DNA of 59,585 bases from an uncultured Oscillospiraceae bacterium (GTDB lineage Bacteria; Bacillota; Clostridia; Oscillospirales; Acutalibacteraceae), in the NCBI GenBank assembly GCA_900540865.1, contig UQHH01000011.1:1-59585 (forward strand), in the 5' to 3' direction. Position 1 is the stretch's first letter, and each line of letters opens with the position of its first letter. The translations under genes were made by a program, and so were the position numbers. Below, in pieces: positions 33,010-41,593 of the stretch. Below the pieces are notes generated by a model. It saw only the letters and a list, made by a program, of their open reading frames with translations, was not told where the DNA came from and searched no databases.

Positions 33010-33038
33010 ATTATAGTATTTTATAATATGCAAGTCAA
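33010..33038 (-). promoter_or_regulatory. Consensus promoter of the serC-serA operon
   Basis: On the minus strand TTGACT and TATAAT are separated by exactly 17 bases. An ACAAACC-GGGTA-GGTTTGT hairpin lies in the leader (about 32974-32993). Confidence 0.75.
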
Positions 33039-33134
33039 TATAAAATGCGATTTCCTGCGCTTTTTTGGCGAATTTTTACAGGGAGCTTTGTGTTTCTGTA
33101 AAAAACAGGGGAGCGGTATAAAAAGGCGGCATAG

Positions 33135-33172
33135 AAAAACCGGCGCAGCAGCCGATATGTGCGCCGGTTTTT
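33135..33172 (-). terminator. Terminator after the Nif3-like gene
   Basis: AAAAACCGGCGCA pairs with TGCGCCGGTTTTT. It lies 25 bp past the stop of the gene at 33197 and could also act on the plus strand. Confidence 0.8.
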
Positions 33173-33196
33173 CTATTTAAATGTATGCGCGTTACC

Positions 33197-33949
33197 TCAA
33201 ACGTATTCGACCGCGTCGGTACAGCTTTTCGATTCAATAAACTTCACAGAGGGGAATTCCTTTTGCAGCATTTGGACAAGCGGTTTGATGACGATATTCT
33301 CCGTGCAAAAATGCCCCGCGTCAACGACCGCGACGTTCATTTTGTATGCGTCTAACAGCTGGTGGTGCTTGATTTCACCCGTGACGAGCGCGTCGGCCTG
33401 AAGCTCTTTGCAGCGGTACAGGCTGTCGCCACCCGCGCCTGAGCTAACGGCTACGGTTTTTATCGTTTTATTAAGTCCAATAAAACGTACACCTTTACAA
33501 GAAAGGGCCTTCTTGACATATAGCGCAAAGTCCCTGGCGTTTTGTTCCTTCATAAGCGTACCGACAGCAATGCATTCGTTTTCCACCAACCGGACCTCCC
33601 GCAGGGAAAGCGCCTGCGCCAGGCAAATATTGACCCCCTTGGGGGACAAATCCAGATTCGTATGCGCGCACAGGGCGCTCAGCCCGTTTTTAATCAGCAG
33701 GGCCGCGGGGCAATCGCTTGGAAGGCTGCGCAGCGGCTGAAAGATAATGGGATGGTGGCTGATGATTAGCTGTGCGCCGCTTTCCGCCGCCTCTTCAATG
33801 ACGGCGGGCGTAATATCGAGCGCGGCCACCGCCGTTGTTACGCCCGCTTTCCCGTCGCCCGCCAAAATGCCCGCGTTGTCAAAATCCATTGCCGTTTGAA
33901 ACGGCGCGAAGCTGTCAATAAAATTATAAATTTCCTGAACGGTTGCCAT
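33197..33949 (-). CDS. Nif3-like dinuclear metal centre protein
   Basis: The 250-residue protein has MDFDNAGILAGDG near the start, LIISHHPIIFQPLRSLP (metal-binding His-His), CAHTNLDLSPKGVN (third metal ligand) and DALVTGEIKHHQLLDA near the end with AVVDAGHFCTE. This is the Nif3/YbgI/YqfO layout, once annotated as GTP cyclohydrolase I type 2. The cellular role is unsettled in the family. The start codon directly follows the trmK stop (TAAATG), so the pair is coupled, an arrangement seen in many Firmicutes. Confidence 0.9.
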   Translation of the reverse strand: MATVQEIYNFIDSFAPFQTAMDFDNAGILAGDGKAGVTTAVAALDITPAVIEEAAESGAQLIISHHPIIFQPLRSLPSDCPAALLIKNGLSALCAHTNLDLSPKGVNICLAQALSLREVRLVENECIAVGTLMKEQNARDFALYVKKALSCKGVRFIGLNKTIKTVAVSSGAGGDSLYRCKELQADALVTGEIKHHQLLDAYKMNVAVVDAGHFCTENIVIKPLVQMLQKEFPSVKFIESKSCTDAVEYV

Positions 33950-34660
33950 TTAACCGGTTCCTCCTTTTATGCTTCCCGCCCGCTTTTGCAGCGCGGATAT
34001 TAAATCGAAAAGCGGCTTTGCCTCCATATCGTTGCCCGCGGCATGAAGTCCGGCTGCCTTCTTGTGCAGGTTGCGGCAAACCGCTTCTATATATTCCCGG
34101 TCGAGCGGCCTTTCCTCCGGCTTGAGCGCGCCGGTGTAGCTGTACAAAATACCGGACAGTGATTTTTCGGCGGTATAGGCGCACTGCATCACGCTGTAAA
34201 TCCGCCCGAGCGAGCGGACGGCCTCCTCCCGCAAAATTGCAAAGCCTTCGTTTGATAGATAGCTTCTGAGAACCTCCGCCTTCGACATCGGCTGTAGGAT
34301 AAGCCGTTTGCTGCTGTCTTTTACCCAAGGGGCATGGGAAAGGATTTGTACGATTAGCTCCCCGCCCATGCCGGCGATTACAATATCGCCGCATTCGCTG
34401 GGGGAAACGCTTTGAAGGCCGTCGGAAATCCTTGTTTGTACGAGCGCACCGGCGTGGTATTTTTCAATCGTCGCCTGTCCGTGGCGGAGCGGCTCTTCCC
34501 GTAAATCACACGCGAGCGCGCTTTTAATCTTACCAGTGCGCGCAAGCCATACGGGGAGGTAGGCATGGTCGGTTCCAATATCGGCAAGCGCTGCGTCCTG
34601 CCTTACATATTTTGCGCAAAGCGCAAGGCGGTTGTCAAGCTGGAATAACGGACGACTCAC
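33950..34660 (-). CDS. trmK: tRNA (adenine-22-N1)-methyltransferase
   Basis: The 236-residue protein opens FQLDNRLALCAKYVRQDAALADIGTDHAYLPVWLARTGKI (SAM motif I with the ADIGTDHAYLP signature of TrmK). It has ALACDLREEPLRHG and SECGDIVIAGMGGELIVQIL with the GMGG motif, then a C-terminal helical domain. It methylates N1 of A22 in tRNA. The chosen start is GTG 34660 with AGGTGG upstream; the longer frame to 34738 adds a non-conserved stretch. Coupled to the Nif3-like gene. Confidence 0.9.
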   Translation of the reverse strand: MSRPLFQLDNRLALCAKYVRQDAALADIGTDHAYLPVWLARTGKIKSALACDLREEPLRHGQATIEKYHAGALVQTRISDGLQSVSPSECGDIVIAGMGGELIVQILSHAPWVKDSSKRLILQPMSKAEVLRSYLSNEGFAILREEAVRSLGRIYSVMQCAYTAEKSLSGILYSYTGALKPEERPLDREYIEAVCRNLHKKAAGLHAAGNDMEAKPLFDLISALQKRAGSIKGGTG

Positions 34661-34711
34661 GAGCAGCCCACCTTTCTGTCTGGATTTGAAAGAACAGCGA
34701 ATGAACAACGT

Positions 34712-34736
34712 AAAAAGGGGCAGGTAACCCTGCCCC
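34712..34736 (-). terminator. Terminator of the DUF1858 gene
   Basis: GGGGCAG pairs with CTGCCCC around GTAACC; on the minus strand it is followed by TTTTTA. Confidence 0.75.
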
Positions 34737-34750
34737 AAGCACCGGACTGT

Positions 34751-34951
34751 TTATTTTGCGAGATGCGCGTTGATTTTTTTAATCAGCTCGTCCGCGTCAA
34801 CGCCGTGCACCATGCAGGCCTCCGCGACTGTTTCGCCGCGTGACGCGGGGCATCCGAGGCAGTGCATGCCCATCTCCAGAAAGAAGGGGGCCGTTGTGTT
34901 GTCCATATCGAGAATGTCGCCGATAATCGTATCTTTTGTAATCTGTGCCAT
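34751..34951 (-). CDS. DUF1858 protein with C-x-x-C redox motif
   Basis: The 66-residue protein reads ITKDTIIGDILDMDNTTAPFFLEMGMHCLGCPASRGETVAEAC and then a helix. This is the small DUF1858/TIGR03980 disulfide domain (HCLGCP) often linked to hybrid-cluster or iron-sulfur repair proteins. GGAGG precedes the ATG at 34951; the longer frame to 35083 has no site. Probably a cytoplasmic thiol protein or adaptor. Monocistronic. Confidence 0.85.
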   Translation of the reverse strand: MAQITKDTIIGDILDMDNTTAPFFLEMGMHCLGCPASRGETVAEACMVHGVDADELIKKINAHLAK

Positions 34952-35149
34952 GTTGTTTATACCTCCGTTTATTTCTGTCGCTATTTTGCGTATATTCTGT
35001 CTTTTTATGATTATAGCCGAAGAAAAAGAAAAAATCAATAAGCGGGCTTTCCTGTCAAAAATTATTTGGTGATAGTTTTTCAAGTATTCCCCACTTCATA
35101 ACAAACATATTTTATGCTTTGTTGTGACGTGAAATGAGGTGAAAATAAA

Positions 35150-35338
35150 ATGGGGAACAGGAAACCGGGCAGGCCGCGGCTTGAAAACCCGATTAATATC
35201 AAAACAACGGTCCGCCTCGACGCGCTAACCGACAAACAGTTGTTGGAATACTGCGCAAAAAAAGGCGTATCAAAAGGAAAGGCTATCCGCAGGGGAATTA
35301 TAATGCTTTTAAAAACAGACAAAGATATGGGCTATTGA
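35150..35338 (+). CDS. Small ribbon-helix-helix DNA-binding protein
   Basis: The 62-residue protein has a basic arm NRKPGRPRLENPI, a beta strand NIKTTVRLD and two helices with LTDKQLLEYCAKKGVSKGKAIRRGIIMLL. This matches the CopG/Arc fold with a GRPRL arm as in plasmid and toxin-antitoxin regulators. GAGGTGA precedes the ATG. No toxin gene is next to it, so it is more likely a free-standing regulator; the target is unknown. Confidence 0.7.
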   Translation: MGNRKPGRPRLENPINIKTTVRLDALTDKQLLEYCAKKGVSKGKAIRRGIIMLLKTDKDMGY

Positions 35339-35354
35339 CAAGCCTGCAAATAGA

Positions 35355-35380
35355 AAAGGGGCGGTTTCATCCGTCCCTTT
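35355..35380. terminator. Hairpin between the RHH gene and the GNAT gene
   Basis: AAAGGGGCGG pairs with CCGTCCCTTT around TTTCAT. The T tail is better on the minus strand (TTTTCTATTT). Confidence 0.55.
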
Positions 35381-35483
35381 CATATTGCCTGAAATCATAT
35401 TGCACATCAAAAGACGGCGGCTTTTCAGCGTAAACCCCGCAAACCGCGTCGGGCCTATAATTCGGCACACTGTCAGCATGATT

Positions 35484-35981
35484 TTATTGGCCGTCTTTGT
35501 TAAGAATATAACGGCTGTGCCCGGCGTCCAATAAAGTAAAGCCGCAGGATAACAATGTCTTTTCGGAGGCCTTGTTATCTTTGTCGATGTCGGCGGTAAC
35601 TCTCTGCGCGTCTGGGAAAGAAAAGATTTTGTCCGCAAGCAAAGTAATCATTGCTTTACCCAGTCCTTTGCCAATATAAGCTTCTTCGCCAATCAGGTAA
35701 TCAATCCCATATGAACCTTTTAGCGGCAGAGTCCCAAAAGCTTCATCCAAACTATCCTCACATTTATAGTATTGGCAAAGTCCAATCGGGCGTCCATCAT
35801 ACAGTACCATGAGATATGTCAGCCATTTGAATTCTCCATTGCGCTCTTTGATTTCATACATCCAATCCTCAATTGAAACGCCAAGGCGCGGTATTTCATA
35901 CCACCTTTTTACATGTTCCTTGTTCAGCCAGGTTTCTACCAACAGTAAATCATTGTCGTCAAGCAATCTGAATTGCAGCAT
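35484..35981 (-). CDS. GNAT acetyltransferase, AAC(6')/acetyltransf_8-like
   Basis: The 165-residue protein has LLDDNDLLLVETWLNKEHVKRWYE, IEDWMYEIKERN, LMVLYDGRPIGLCQYYKCED, GIDYLIGEEAYIGKGLGKAMITLLAD (acetyl-CoA loop GKGLGKA) and VTADIDKDNKASEKTLLSCGF. The WLNKEHVKRWY and DYLIGEEAYIGKGLG parts resemble aminoglycoside 6'-acetyltransferases and siderophore acetylases. Resistance activity is not shown by sequence alone. Monocistronic. Confidence 0.78.
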   Translation of the reverse strand: MLQFRLLDDNDLLLVETWLNKEHVKRWYEIPRLGVSIEDWMYEIKERNGEFKWLTYLMVLYDGRPIGLCQYYKCEDSLDEAFGTLPLKGSYGIDYLIGEEAYIGKGLGKAMITLLADKIFSFPDAQRVTADIDKDNKASEKTLLSCGFTLLDAGHSRYILNKDGQ

Positions 35982-36005
35982 AGGTCGATTCCCCCATCAT
36001 ATTTT

Positions 36006-37754
36006 TTATGGGCCTTCTGTACCGGCTGCCGGTGTGACGTAGAGCGTCTTGTTGTTTTTATAAATCACCATACCGGGCTTTGCGCCCTGCGGCTTGCTGA
36101 CATGCCGGATTTGCGTGTAATCGACCGGCACCTGCGCGCTGTCCTTTGCCCGGCTGTGGTAGGCGGCAAGCTGTGCCGCCTGCAATATGGTTTCTTCTCC
36201 CGGTGTTTTGCCGTCCGTCACGATGACGGTATGCGAACCCGGGATGTTTTTCGTATGGAACCAAATATCGTTGTTGTTCGCCGTTCTGAGCGTAAGCTTG
36301 TCGTTCTGGCGGTTGTTGCGCCCGACGAGAATGGCAAACCCTTCGCTCGACGTAAATTGAAGCGGCGGGAGCGCGGCCGGCGGTTTCTGTTTGCCGCGCG
36401 CCTTTTTGACATAGCCCTGTTCGATAAGCTCCTGCCGGATTTCCGACAGCTCGCGTTCCGTCTGCGCGCGTGAAAGCGCGTCGAACACGGTGTCGATATA
36501 CTGGAGCTCCTCTTGAGCCTTTTCAATCTGTACAGCCAGCACCTGCTCGGCAGTCTTAGCCTTGCGGTACTCTTTATAGTACTTTTGTGCATTCTGCGAC
36601 GCGGAGAGCGCCGGGTTGAGCTTTACGCGCAGAGTAGGGGAGTTTTCTTCATAAAAATTCTCAAGGTCCGCAAACGGTGCACCCTTTTCAATACGGTAGA
36701 GGTTTGCCTGGATTAAATCCCCACAGACACGCAGCGGCTCACGGTCTGCGCATTTTTGCAGCTCCGCCTGCTGGGTGTTGATTTTACGCGAAAGGCGGTC
36801 GGACGCGTTTGCAAGCAGCTTTAACAAATCGTGCGCCTTGTTCTTCATCCGGTCGGCGCGGTCGCGTTCAAAATAAAAGCTGTCGAGCAGAGAGCTGAAC
36901 CGCTCGAGCCGTTTAATCTGTGCCGCTGTGCCGTACTGAACGATGTCGGTAAAGGAAAAATCGAGCGGTTTTCCCTTTAATTCGCAGACCATATGCGGTG
37001 TGCCGGAGGTTTCCCTGATTATTCCCGATAATCTGTTTAAAAAGAAAGACAACCGTTGTCTATGCTCTGCGGTCATGGTTTTGACGGTAATATCAACGCC
37101 CCTGCCCGTCAGGTGCTCGAGCTCCCGGCAGACGATGGGGGACACTCCCTGGATGTTTTGCAGCAGCGCCTTGTGGAGCGCCATGTCCCGGTCAAGGCTA
37201 TCGAGTCTATTTATAATAGCCTCAGCAGGGGTGTCGAGCACACAGGGCTTATCCTGCGCGGGCGGCATTTCATAGGGCAGGCCCGGCAGGACCAGGCGCT
37301 GGGAGGACATTGACGCGTCCACACGCTTGAGCGCGTCGATGATAATATCCGTATCGTCAATCAGGATGACGTTGCTGTATTTTCCCATGATTTCAACCGC
37401 CAGGGTTAGGCTTACGCGGTCACCGAGCTCGTCCGTCGCGTCAAAATCGAACATCAGCAGCCGCTCAAGCTGTGGCTGGCGGATTGCCCGGAGCTTTGCG
37501 CCAGCAAGGCGCTTGCGCAGGAGCATACAGAGCATCGGCGGCGTCTGCGGGTTTTCCGGCGCGAAGCCTGTCAGGTGTACGCGCGGGGAATCCGCCTTAG
37601 CGGACATCAACAGCTTCTGCGCGCCGCCCTGGCCGCGCATGGAGAGGACGATTTCATCCTTAGCGGGCTGGTAAATTTTTTCTACCCGGAAGCCAAGCAG
37701 CGTATCTTCCAGCTCTTGTTTGATATGACGCAGAAAAGCGCCGTCGAGCGCCAT
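36006..37754 (-). CDS. rqcH: RqcH / NFACT-family ribosome quality control protein (FbpA-like)
   Basis: The 582-residue protein has the NFACT-N domain (DGAFLRHIKQELEDTLLGFRVEKIYQPAKDEIVLSMR, VEIMGKYSNVILID), a helix-hairpin-helix region, a coiled coil (about 285-440) and the NFACT-R domain (GFAILVGRNNRQNDKLTLRTANNNDIWFHTKNIPGSHTVIV). It recruits tRNA-Ala to stalled 50S subunits and adds alanine tails. At the site where I recall Asp-Arg in other RqcH proteins (LDR), this one reads LER, a conservative change worth checking. Often mis-annotated as fibronectin-binding protein. Confidence 0.88.
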   Translation of the reverse strand: MALDGAFLRHIKQELEDTLLGFRVEKIYQPAKDEIVLSMRGQGGAQKLLMSAKADSPRVHLTGFAPENPQTPPMLCMLLRKRLAGAKLRAIRQPQLERLLMFDFDATDELGDRVSLTLAVEIMGKYSNVILIDDTDIIIDALKRVDASMSSQRLVLPGLPYEMPPAQDKPCVLDTPAEAIINRLDSLDRDMALHKALLQNIQGVSPIVCRELEHLTGRGVDITVKTMTAEHRQRLSFFLNRLSGIIRETSGTPHMVCELKGKPLDFSFTDIVQYGTAAQIKRLERFSSLLDSFYFERDRADRMKNKAHDLLKLLANASDRLSRKINTQQAELQKCADREPLRVCGDLIQANLYRIEKGAPFADLENFYEENSPTLRVKLNPALSASQNAQKYYKEYRKAKTAEQVLAVQIEKAQEELQYIDTVFDALSRAQTERELSEIRQELIEQGYVKKARGKQKPPAALPPLQFTSSEGFAILVGRNNRQNDKLTLRTANNNDIWFHTKNIPGSHTVIVTDGKTPGEETILQAAQLAAYHSRAKDSAQVPVDYTQIRHVSKPQGAKPGMVIYKNNKTLYVTPAAGTEGP

Positions 37755-37852
37755 AAAAACGCCCCCTTTCTGTTATAAATATTAGAACGGTTTAGGATTT
37801 TCCGCTTTTTCATTGTGTAATAGCCTTAGATTGTTTGCACAATACTCAAGGC

Positions 37853-38335
37853 TTATTTATGGTATTTACCGCCGGAGGAAATTTGAAACGCGCGGTATAG
37901 CTGCTCGCAGAGCATGACGCGCGCTAACTGGTGCGGGAAGGTCATCGGGGACATGGAAAGCCTGAAATCAGCCTGCCGCTTAACCTCTTCGGACAATCCC
38001 CACGAGCCGCCGATAAAAATGGCGATGCTGCTGTATCCGCCGACCGCCGCCTGTTCCAGCCTTTGCGCAAGCTGTGGAGAGGAAAGCTCACTGCCCTCAA
38101 TACACATGGCAATAGAATACGCGCCGCGCGGGAGCCTTGCAAGCAGGCGCTTGCCTTCTTCCGCGACACAGGCGTCTATCTGTGCCTGGGAAGGGTTCTG
38201 CGGGAGGCGCTGCTCGTCCACCTGGTTTACAGCAAACCGGCAGAAGGGGCGCAGGCGTTTTTCGTATTCGGCGCAGGCGTCCCGCCAGTATTGCTCCTTC
38301 AGGCTCCCTACGCAGATAATGTTTACCGTGACCAT
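37853..38335 (-). CDS. rlmH: 23S rRNA (pseudouridine-1915-N3)-methyltransferase
   Basis: The 160-residue SPOUT enzyme has VNIICVGSLKEQYWRDACAEYEKRLRPF, CIEGSELSSPQLAQRLEQA, IAIFIGGSWGLSEEVKRQAD (SAM-binding knot, FxIGGxxG) and the ending MTFPHQLARVMLCEQLYRAFQISSGGKYHK. It methylates pseudouridine 1915 in helix 69 of 23S rRNA. It is 28 bp from the WalJ-like gene and likely in the same operon, the usual Firmicute order. Confidence 0.95.
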   Translation of the reverse strand: MVTVNIICVGSLKEQYWRDACAEYEKRLRPFCRFAVNQVDEQRLPQNPSQAQIDACVAEEGKRLLARLPRGAYSIAMCIEGSELSSPQLAQRLEQAAVGGYSSIAIFIGGSWGLSEEVKRQADFRLSMSPMTFPHQLARVMLCEQLYRAFQISSGGKYHK

Positions 38336-38363
38336 ATGGTTATTCTCCCCGGTTTTTGTTTCT

Positions 38364-39155
38364 TTACAGTACGACCATTTCCCCTTTATTCACTTCAGGA
38401 GCAACCGAAAGCATAAAATCGATTCCCCTTCGCATACCGAAGCCCTCGAGCGCACAGAGCGCCGACTGCTCCGCAATGCGCGGCATGTTGTTTTCCCGGC
38501 TCAAATGCGCAAGGACCAGCCGCGTCGTCCCGCTGTCGATAAGCCTTGGCAGGAATTCTGCGCAGGTATCGTTAGAAAGATGGCCTTTATCAGAAAGGAT
38601 ACGGCGCTTGAGCGGATAAGGGTAGATGCCGTTTAAAAGCATGCCGACGTCATGGTTCGATTCGATTACGACCGCGTCGCAGCCGGAGACGGCCGTTTCG
38701 ATTTCCTCCGACAAAATACCGGTGTCGGTCGCAACCGCAATACTCCTTCCATCGCCTGTGCGTACGACGAAGCCCATGCTTTCGCTGCAATCGTGCGACG
38801 TGTGGAACGGGATGATATGCATATCGTCCGTTTGCACGCCTCCGCTCGGGATAACGTAGGTTTTGTACTTGTCGCACAGCACGCCCTGCCGTTCGAGCGC
38901 TTCGAGCGTTCCCTTGGAAGCGTAAACGTTGAGGTGATAGCGCGACGCAAGCACCCGAAGCCCCTGGATATGGTCGGTATGCTCGTGTGTAACGAATATT
39001 CCACGGACGCCTGCCATGTCGAGCCCATTGTCGCGCATGGCAGTTTCAATCTGCTTGGCGCTGCGGCCCGCGTCAATCAATACGCCGCCGTTTCCGCTGC
39101 CTATGTAATAGCAATTTCCCTTGCTTCCGCTGTAGAGCGGGCATAAACGTGCCAT
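38364..39155 (-). CDS. Metallo-beta-lactamase-fold hydrolase (YycJ/WalJ-like)
   Basis: The 263-residue protein begins LCPLYSGSKGNCYYIGSGNGGVLIDAGRSAKQIE and has the metal motif THEHTDHIQGL, a central HTSHDCSESMGF, ATDTGILSEE and LAHLSRENN. This matches the YycJ group, cytoplasmic 5'-3' exonuclease-like proteins linked to DNA repair and wall metabolism. AAGGTGA lies seven bases before ATG 39155, chosen over ATG 39182. It precedes rlmH. Confidence 0.88.
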   Translation of the reverse strand: MARLCPLYSGSKGNCYYIGSGNGGVLIDAGRSAKQIETAMRDNGLDMAGVRGIFVTHEHTDHIQGLRVLASRYHLNVYASKGTLEALERQGVLCDKYKTYVIPSGGVQTDDMHIIPFHTSHDCSESMGFVVRTGDGRSIAVATDTGILSEEIETAVSGCDAVVIESNHDVGMLLNGIYPYPLKRRILSDKGHLSNDTCAEFLPRLIDSGTTRLVLAHLSRENNMPRIAEQSALCALEGFGMRRGIDFMLSVAPEVNKGEMVVL

Positions 39156-39191
39156 CCCAATTTCACCTTTTCCGTCTTTCATCTTTATTAT

Positions 39192-39222
39192 GAAAAAATA
39201 AGGCAGACAAAATGTCCGCCTT
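39192..39222 (-). terminator. Terminator of murA
   Basis: On the minus strand AAGGCGGACA pairs with TGTCTGCCTT around TTT, followed by ATTTTTTC. Confidence 0.8.
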
Positions 39223-39315
39223 GCCGTGTTTATTATATCAGAAGGAGCTCCGTTTGAAAAGCGGAATTAAAAATTTCCAAACCAAACTCCGCGTGACTTG
39301 TTTTCCAGATGGTAA

Positions 39316-40602
39316 TCAAGCCGTAACGATTTCGGTTGTTGTACGGGTGCGTTCTTTTTTGATATCCGCGCCGAGCTTTTGGAATTTATCGACGATTTCC
39401 TCATAGCCGCGCTCAATGTGGATGATATTTTCAATTTCGGTCGCACCGTTCGCCACAAGGCCGGCGATAATCATCGCGGCGCCCGCGCGCAGGTCTGTTG
39501 CCTTGACAGGCGCGGCAATCAGCTCTTCCACACCTTCGATAATCGCAAGCCTTCCATCGACGGAAATCTGCGCGCCCATTCTGCACAGCTCCGCGACATA
39601 CCGGAAACGGTTATCCCACACGTTTTCATTGATAATGCTCGTACCGTTCGCGACGGAAAGCAGCGCCGCGAACTGCGGCTGCATATCGGTCGGGAAACCC
39701 GGATGCGGCATCGTCTTGATATTGCAGCGCGAAAGCCTGCCCTCACTCCTGACACGGATGTCCTCGTCGTATTCCTCGACAACCGCGCCCATTTCGCGCA
39801 GCTTCGCCGTAATGGATTCCAGATGCTTGGGTATGACGTTGCGGATAAGGACATTCCCGTTGGTAGCCGCCGCCGCGACCATGTATGTCCCCGCCTCGAT
39901 TTGGTCAGGGATAATGGAATAGGTGGTGCCGTGCAAATGCTCGACGCCCCTGATTTTGATTACGTCGGTTCCCGCGCCGCGCACATCGGCGCCCATGGAG
40001 TTTAAAAAGTTTGCAAGGTCAACGATATGCGGCTCCTTCGCGGCATTTTCGATTACCGTCAGGCCCTCGGCCTTTACAGCCGCGAGCATGATGTTCATCG
40101 TCGCGCCGACAGAAACCACGTCGAGATAAATATGGCTGCCCAGCAGCTTATCGGCCTGGACGCTGATGACAGCGCCGTTAATCAGCTCATGCTTTGCTCC
40201 AAGGGCGGCAAAGCCCTTGAGATGCTGGTCTACGGGGCGCACGCCGAAGTCACAGCCGCCGGGCATGGCGACCTGCGCTTTTTTATATCTGCCGAGCAGC
40301 GCGCCCAGCAGGTAATAGGAGGCGCGCATTCCCTTGACCTGTTCATATGTCGCGACGGACGTGCTGACCGTCCGCGGGTCGATTTCCAGAGTGGATTTGT
40401 TGATTCTTTTAACGTTTGCCCCGATTTCCTGAAGGATTTTCGCAATAAAGGTGACGTCGCTGATGTTTGGTATATTCTCTATACGGCACGGCCCGTCCGC
40501 AAGGACGACTGCCGGTATAATCGCTACTGCTGCGTTTTTTGCCCCGCTGACGGAGACCTCTCCCGATAAACGGCGCCCGCCGTTAATCACATATTTATCC
40601 AA
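39316..40602 (-). CDS. murA: UDP-N-acetylglucosamine 1-carboxyvinyltransferase
   Basis: The 428-residue enzyme starts DKYVINGGRRLSGEVSVSGAKNAAVAIIPA and has MRASYYLLGALLGRYKKAQVAMPGGCDFGVRPVDQHLKGFAALGA, with the catalytic Cys in GGCDFG (the fosfomycin target). It continues with the usual beta-alpha repeats. It transfers enolpyruvate to UDP-GlcNAc, the first step of peptidoglycan. The start is taken as TTG 40602 with GGGAGTG seven bases upstream, which gives the family's usual N-terminus; an ATG at 40638 adds an unconserved leader. Confidence 0.93.
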   Translation of the reverse strand: MDKYVINGGRRLSGEVSVSGAKNAAVAIIPAVVLADGPCRIENIPNISDVTFIAKILQEIGANVKRINKSTLEIDPRTVSTSVATYEQVKGMRASYYLLGALLGRYKKAQVAMPGGCDFGVRPVDQHLKGFAALGAKHELINGAVISVQADKLLGSHIYLDVVSVGATMNIMLAAVKAEGLTVIENAAKEPHIVDLANFLNSMGADVRGAGTDVIKIRGVEHLHGTTYSIIPDQIEAGTYMVAAAATNGNVLIRNVIPKHLESITAKLREMGAVVEEYDEDIRVRSEGRLSRCNIKTMPHPGFPTDMQPQFAALLSVANGTSIINENVWDNRFRYVAELCRMGAQISVDGRLAIIEGVEELIAAPVKATDLRAGAAMIIAGLVANGATEIENIIHIERGYEEIVDKFQKLGADIKKERTRTTTEIVTA

Positions 40603-40958
40603 TACGGTACACTCCCAAATACATTTTTCATCCAACAAGCGTTACGTAGTATTTTATTCATTTGTTATATGTAGAGAAACATTCGGATAAAACCGAAACA
40701 TGTCGTAATCAAAAATAAAGCTCGTTTTTTTTGGCTGTTATCATCAAACAAGAAGGCACACAATAATGCAACATTACCAAAAAACACTACCTGCAATCAT
40801 AATACAAATTGCTTCCAATGTCAACCGGATTTCCCCATGGTAACACCATTTTAACCAATTTTGTAAATATTTACACAATGCGGGGGAGAGATAACAGAAT
40901 TCTGTGCCAACAGGCGCAGAGACATGCGTACGGGCGCGCGTTATTTGAAGGAATAAAG
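40603..40958. promoter_or_regulatory. Gene-free AT-rich stretch with a 14-bp palindrome
   Basis: No gene is seen here. The perfect palindrome TGTAAATATTTACA lies at 40862-40875, about 85 bp before the small frame at 40959. It looks like an operator; the protein that binds it is unknown. Confidence 0.4.
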
Positions 40959-41087
40959 ATGAACAGTGACGAAATATGGCTGATTGATACAGGAATAATA
41001 CAGCGGGGGCTTCCTTCTTCTGCCTATCCCAAACAGAAAAAGAAAACCCCCAGACCCGGACCCAATAGAGCGCAAACGGCCGTTTGA
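40959..41087 (+). CDS. Possible 42-residue protein
   Basis: ATG 40959 follows GAAGGAATAAAG at good spacing. The frame begins MNSDEIWLIDTGIIQRG and ends in a basic, Pro-rich tail (KQKKKTPRPGPNRAQTAV). No family is recognised. It ends one base before the stop of the convergent RHH gene, and the palindrome CAAACGGCCGTTTG (41073-41086) spans its last codons. Confidence 0.3.
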   Translation: MNSDEIWLIDTGIIQRGLPSSAYPKQKKKTPRPGPNRAQTAV

Positions 41088-41255
41088 TTAGCTGTCGATT
41101 TCAATTGGGCCATACTTTGCTTCATATTCTTTAACAGCGTCGCGAATCAAAATAATGATTTGGCTGTTTGCGGAACGTCCTTCATAATCCGCGAGGACGT
41201 GCAGTTTGTGAAGCATTTTTTCATCGATGCGTATGGATAAACTTTTAATCGCCAT
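41088..41255 (-). CDS. 55-residue ribbon-helix-helix DNA-binding protein
   Basis: The minus strand from ATG 41255 reads a basic strand MAIKSLSIRIDEKMLHKL, then VLADYEGRSANSQIIILIRDA and a helical tail. SLSIRIDE followed by GRSANSQII is the Arc/CopG fold (beta strand, helix, turn with S-A/R-N-S, helix). GAGGT lies seven bases upstream of the ATG. It is probably a regulator or the antitoxin-type half of a lost pair; no toxin gene lies beside it. Confidence 0.75.
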   Translation of the reverse strand: MAIKSLSIRIDEKMLHKLHVLADYEGRSANSQIIILIRDAVKEYEAKYGPIEIDS

Positions 41256-41593
41256 AATTCATACCTCGTTTTATATTTATTTCAAGCTTATGTTACGTTA
41301 AATTTAACTCTTTTTTATGTGCAATTGCTGAATTTAAATTTAAAATATATTTAAATTGCATCTATTTATTTCATTTAATTTCCTAAAAAGATGACTGTAT
41401 GTTTTGAATTAAGTGTCCTACCCTTAATATCATGCCATAAATTCCCTGGTTTTTCCATTAATTGTGATATAATTTCACTTTGTATTACAGGTATTGCGTA
41501 TTTACTTTATGCTGATATTGTGCTATATTTGCCTTGGAAGATGTATAACATGTCCGTAAAAGACGCAAAACAGCTTTTGAAAGGTGATAGAAC
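41256..41593. promoter_or_regulatory. AT-rich intergenic region with an extended -10 promoter
   Basis: No gene is seen. An AATTTAAAT...ATTTAAATT inverted repeat lies around 41330-41358. TGTGATATAAT with TATAAT at 41468-41473 looks like an extended -10 for the XRE gene at 41594. Confidence 0.4.

Noticed and set aside
35150..35338. Toxin-antitoxin pair with the RHH protein
   Set aside because: No candidate toxin frame lies next to it; the neighbour is a GNAT gene in the opposite orientation and of the AAC(6') style, not a clear GNAT toxin.
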